NCBI GenBank assembly: GCA_964453265.1
Contig: CAYVNU010000034.1
Location: 1 to 5,616 of the forward strand
Source: CAYVNU01 sp964453265
GTDB taxonomy: Bacteria > Patescibacteriota > Doudnabacteria > UBA920
DNA length: 5,616 bases
Direction: 5' to 3'
Part shown: piece after piece, positions 5,444 to 5,616 of the stretch
Layout of the letters: each line of letters begins with the position of its first letter
How positions within the stretch are numbered: the stretch's first letter is position 1
Translations under genes and position numbers: made by a program
The notes under the pieces: model-generated
What the model was told of the DNA's origin: nothing
Seen by the model: only the letters and a program-made list of their open reading frames with translations
Database searches by the model: none

Positions 5444-5455
5444 GGGAAATGTAAA

Positions 5456-5476
5456 ATGAAGAATGAAGAATGAAGA
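5456..5476. repeat. 7-bp tandem repeat, 3 units
   Basis: ATGAAGA occurs three times head to tail (5456-5462, 5463-5469, 5470-5476), followed by AAAA. It lies 12 bp after the parB stop. It has no stem-forming capacity, so it is not a terminator. It is probably a slippage-prone or dispersed microrepeat. Confidence 0.8.
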
Positions 5477-5499
5477 AAAAGGTCTGTGGAAAAGGGTGG

Positions 5500-5528
5500 T
5501 TGACAGTAAATTTAAAAGGGTTTAGAAT
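5500..5528 (+). promoter_or_regulatory. Near-consensus sigma-70 promoter
   Basis: TTGACA (5500-5505, a perfect -35 match) is followed, after exactly 17 bp, by TAGAAT (5523-5528, 5 of 6 match to TATAAT). The expected transcription start is near 5535, only about 4 nt before the ATG at 5539. The transcript would therefore be leaderless or nearly so. Confidence 0.65.
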
Positions 5529-5538
5529 CTAGGTAGTT

Positions 5539-5616
5539 ATGAAATTCCAAGCTCACAATCAAATTTGCAATATTCTCCCGGTCTTCAATAAGGCCGTGGC
5601 TTTTTCCTGGGCAAAT
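5539..5616 (+). CDS. Start of an unidentified gene (cut by right edge)
   Basis: An ATG right after the promoter opens a frame of 26 codons that runs off the window; it begins MKFQAHNQICNILPVF. I do not recognise the protein, and the fragment is too short to assign a fold. Support comes from the promoter placement, not from homology. The frame on the opposite strand, in exact codon register, is also open from 5616 down to a stop at 5512-5514 (34 residues, including HGLIEDRENIANL) and has an equally protein-like composition. The true gene could therefore be the C-terminus of a minus-strand protein instead. Confidence 0.4.
   Translation, partial: MKFQAHNQICNILPVFNKAVAFSWAN

Overview
The window reads as ordinary chromosomal DNA of an uncultured, moderately AT-rich bacterium (roughly 40% G+C by eye), interrupted by two short repeat-rich accessory patches. 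The gene style suggests a member of the Candidate Phyla Radiation (Patescibacteria): weak or absent Shine-Dalgarno sequences, short gaps filled with small repeats, a GxxExxY-family gene, and tRNAs with encoded CCA. That placement is an inference from style, not a phylogeny. UGA ends parB and no gene needs UGA as a sense codon, so the standard bacterial code 11 fits.

Layout: (1) 3-884, the C-terminal three quarters of an MFS transporter, cut by the left edge. (2) 885-1348, a compact cassette: a GxxExxY / PD-(D/E)XK-like gene broken by one in-frame TAA. It is bounded on the left by four and on the right by three copies of an 8-mer (WCGCRGAT) spaced 11-12 bp apart, with the right set inverted relative to the left. 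The cassette fits between the MFS stop codon and the glyA start codon with almost nothing to spare. (3) 1365-2615, glyA (serine hydroxymethyltransferase). (4) 2616-2722, an AT-rich nested inverted repeat with a 14-bp tandem duplication. (5) 2723-4033, uppP followed 18 nt later by a PAP2-superfamily phosphatase. (6) 4034-4348, a complete tRNA-Leu(CAA), an imperfect palindromic repeat, and the 3' half of a second tRNA-Leu that starts at its anticodon loop. (7) 4349-5443, parB with a long Pro/Gln-rich N-terminal extension. (8) 5444-5616, a 7-bp tandem repeat, a near-consensus sigma-70 promoter, and the first 26 codons of an unidentified gene whose ATG sits almost at the predicted transcription start.

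Functionally, the core genes are housekeeping: one-carbon/glycine metabolism (GlyA), lipid-carrier recycling for cell-wall polymers (UppP plus, probably, the PAP2 enzyme), translation (tRNA-Leu) and chromosome partitioning (ParB; no ParA is visible in the window). The most notable features are the repeat-bounded GxxExxY cassette and the tRNA-Leu half-gene next to the palindromic repeat. Both look like footprints of small mobile or recombining elements.
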